NCBI GenBank assembly: GCA_023450335.1
Contig: JAEXHA010000049.1
Coordinates: forward strand, 1 to 39,881
DNA from: Actinomycetes bacterium
GTDB taxonomy: Bacteria; Actinomycetota; Actinomycetes; Actinomycetales; Microbacteriaceae
Reading direction: 5' to 3'
DNA: 39,881 bases
Part shown: in pieces, positions 39,352-39,881 of the stretch
Numbering within the stretch: the first letter of the stretch is position 1
How the letters are laid out: each line of letters starts with the position of its first letter
The notes under the pieces: model-generated
Database searches by the model: none
Told to the model about the DNA's origin: nothing
Seen by the model: only the letters and a program-made list of their open reading frames with translations
Translations under genes and position numbers: made by a program

Positions 39352-39876
39352 GTGCCTCCCACGCTGACTCCCGCCACCGCCGCCGACCTGCAGGCGCTGC
39401 GCCGGCAGCTGGGTCGCCCGGCGCGCGGAGTGATCGGCATCGCCGCCCGTTGCGTCTGCGGCAACCCGACGGTCGTGGCGACCGAGCCGCGGCTGCCCGA
39501 CGGCACGCCGTTTCCCACGTTCTATTACCTCACCCACCCCGGGGCCACCGCGGCCATGTCAGCGCTCGAGGCCACGCACGTCATGCGCGAGCTCAACGAC
39601 GAACTGACCGAGGACGATGAGCTGGCCGCCGCCTATGCCGCCGCCCACGCCGCCTACCTCGCCGACCGCGCCGCCCACGGCGACGTGCCCGAGATCGACG
39701 GCATCTCCGCCGGTGGCATGCCCACGCGAGTGAAGTGCCTGCACGCGGTGGCCGCACACGCGCTGGCCGCAGGGCCCGGCGTCAACCCGATCGGCGATCG
39801 TGCGCTCGCCCGTGGCGACTGGTCGCCCCGGCGGTGCACCTGCGCGCACCCGGCCGAGGTGGGGCCGACGCCGTGA
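39352..39876 (+). CDS. DUF501 protein
   Basis: A 174-residue soluble protein of unknown function, conserved next to eno/ftsB and ppx in Actinobacteria. The core shows ARCVCGNPTVV (Cys34, Cys36), FPTFYYLTHPGA, and VKCLHAVAAHALA with NPIGD after it, all DUF501 hallmarks; a late RRCTC pair is also present. The repeated Cys and His hint at metal binding, which is inference. It starts leaderless and its last base is shared with the next start codon (TGATG). Confidence 0.85.
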   Translation: MPPTLTPATAADLQALRRQLGRPARGVIGIAARCVCGNPTVVATEPRLPDGTPFPTFYYLTHPGATAAMSALEATHVMRELNDELTEDDELAAAYAAAHAAYLADRAAHGDVPEIDGISAGGMPTRVKCLHAVAAHALAAGPGVNPIGDRALARGDWSPRRCTCAHPAEVGPTP

Positions 39877-39881
39877 TGCGC
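39876..39881 (+). CDS. Start of the next gene, probably ppx/GppA phosphatase (first two codons only)
   Basis: ATG overlaps the DUF501 stop (TGATG) and reads Met-Arg to the window edge. The exopolyphosphatase guess comes only from conserved gene order. Confidence 0.35.

Overview
The window is a high-GC actinobacterial chromosome segment, almost certainly Microbacteriaceae and probably Microbacterium-like. The evidence is GC-rich third codon positions, frequent GTG starts, many TANNNT-N6/7-RTG leaderless starts, and conserved actinobacterial neighbourhoods (tRNA-Gln/glmU/prs; rplY/pth/mfd; eno/FtsB-like/DUF501/ppx). It is mostly core chromosome; no phage, insertion sequence, CRISPR array or secondary-metabolite cluster was seen.

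Layout. 1-565: 3' end of a protein with two tandem FnIII/chitinase-type domains. 659-5925: tRNA-Gln(UUG), glmU, prs and a P-type cation ATPase. 5983-9474: a four-gene flavin redox cassette (FMN-binding lipoprotein, ApbE flavin transferase, MOSC protein, RnfD/NqrB-like membrane domain fused to a ferredoxin reductase). 9468-11674 (minus): histidine kinase and OmpR-type regulator. 11744-13216 (minus): NAD-dependent epimerase and VanZ-like protein. 13213-16602: sugar-acid genes gnd (minus) divergent from manD-gntK. 16624-21889: a 40-residue membrane peptide (minus), rplY, pth, mfd. 21890-22530: a repeat island. 22540-29580: gdhA (minus), a hexapeptide-repeat protein, ppc (minus), nhaA, mazG. 29704-34718: hisS, an NSS transporter with its small subunit, an APC transporter and a DUF4442 protein (both minus). 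34807-36628: YtrA-type GntR regulator, DUF1648 protein and a decayed CPBP protease gene. 36675-39881: O-methyltransferase, eno, FtsB/DivIC-like protein, DUF501 protein and the first codons of the next gene.

How the genes work together. glmU (UDP-GlcNAc) and prs (PRPP) feed cell wall and nucleotide synthesis. The cassette at 5983-9474 has the parts expected for moving electrons from NAD(P)H across the membrane to an FMN covalently held on a surface lipoprotein. manD, gntK and gnd handle mannonate and gluconate. gdhA and ppc sit at the carbon/nitrogen junction.

Most unusual content: (1) two copies of a 69-bp bulged palindrome with perfect 11-bp ends, one inserted in frame inside mazG and one beyond hisS; (2) a 135-bp tandem repeat between mfd and gdhA built from alternating 51-bp symmetric palindromes; (3) the flavin cassette; (4) glmU starting one base after a tRNA, so tRNA 3' processing should create an almost leaderless mRNA; (5) at least eleven predicted leaderless genes with one promoter-to-start geometry.
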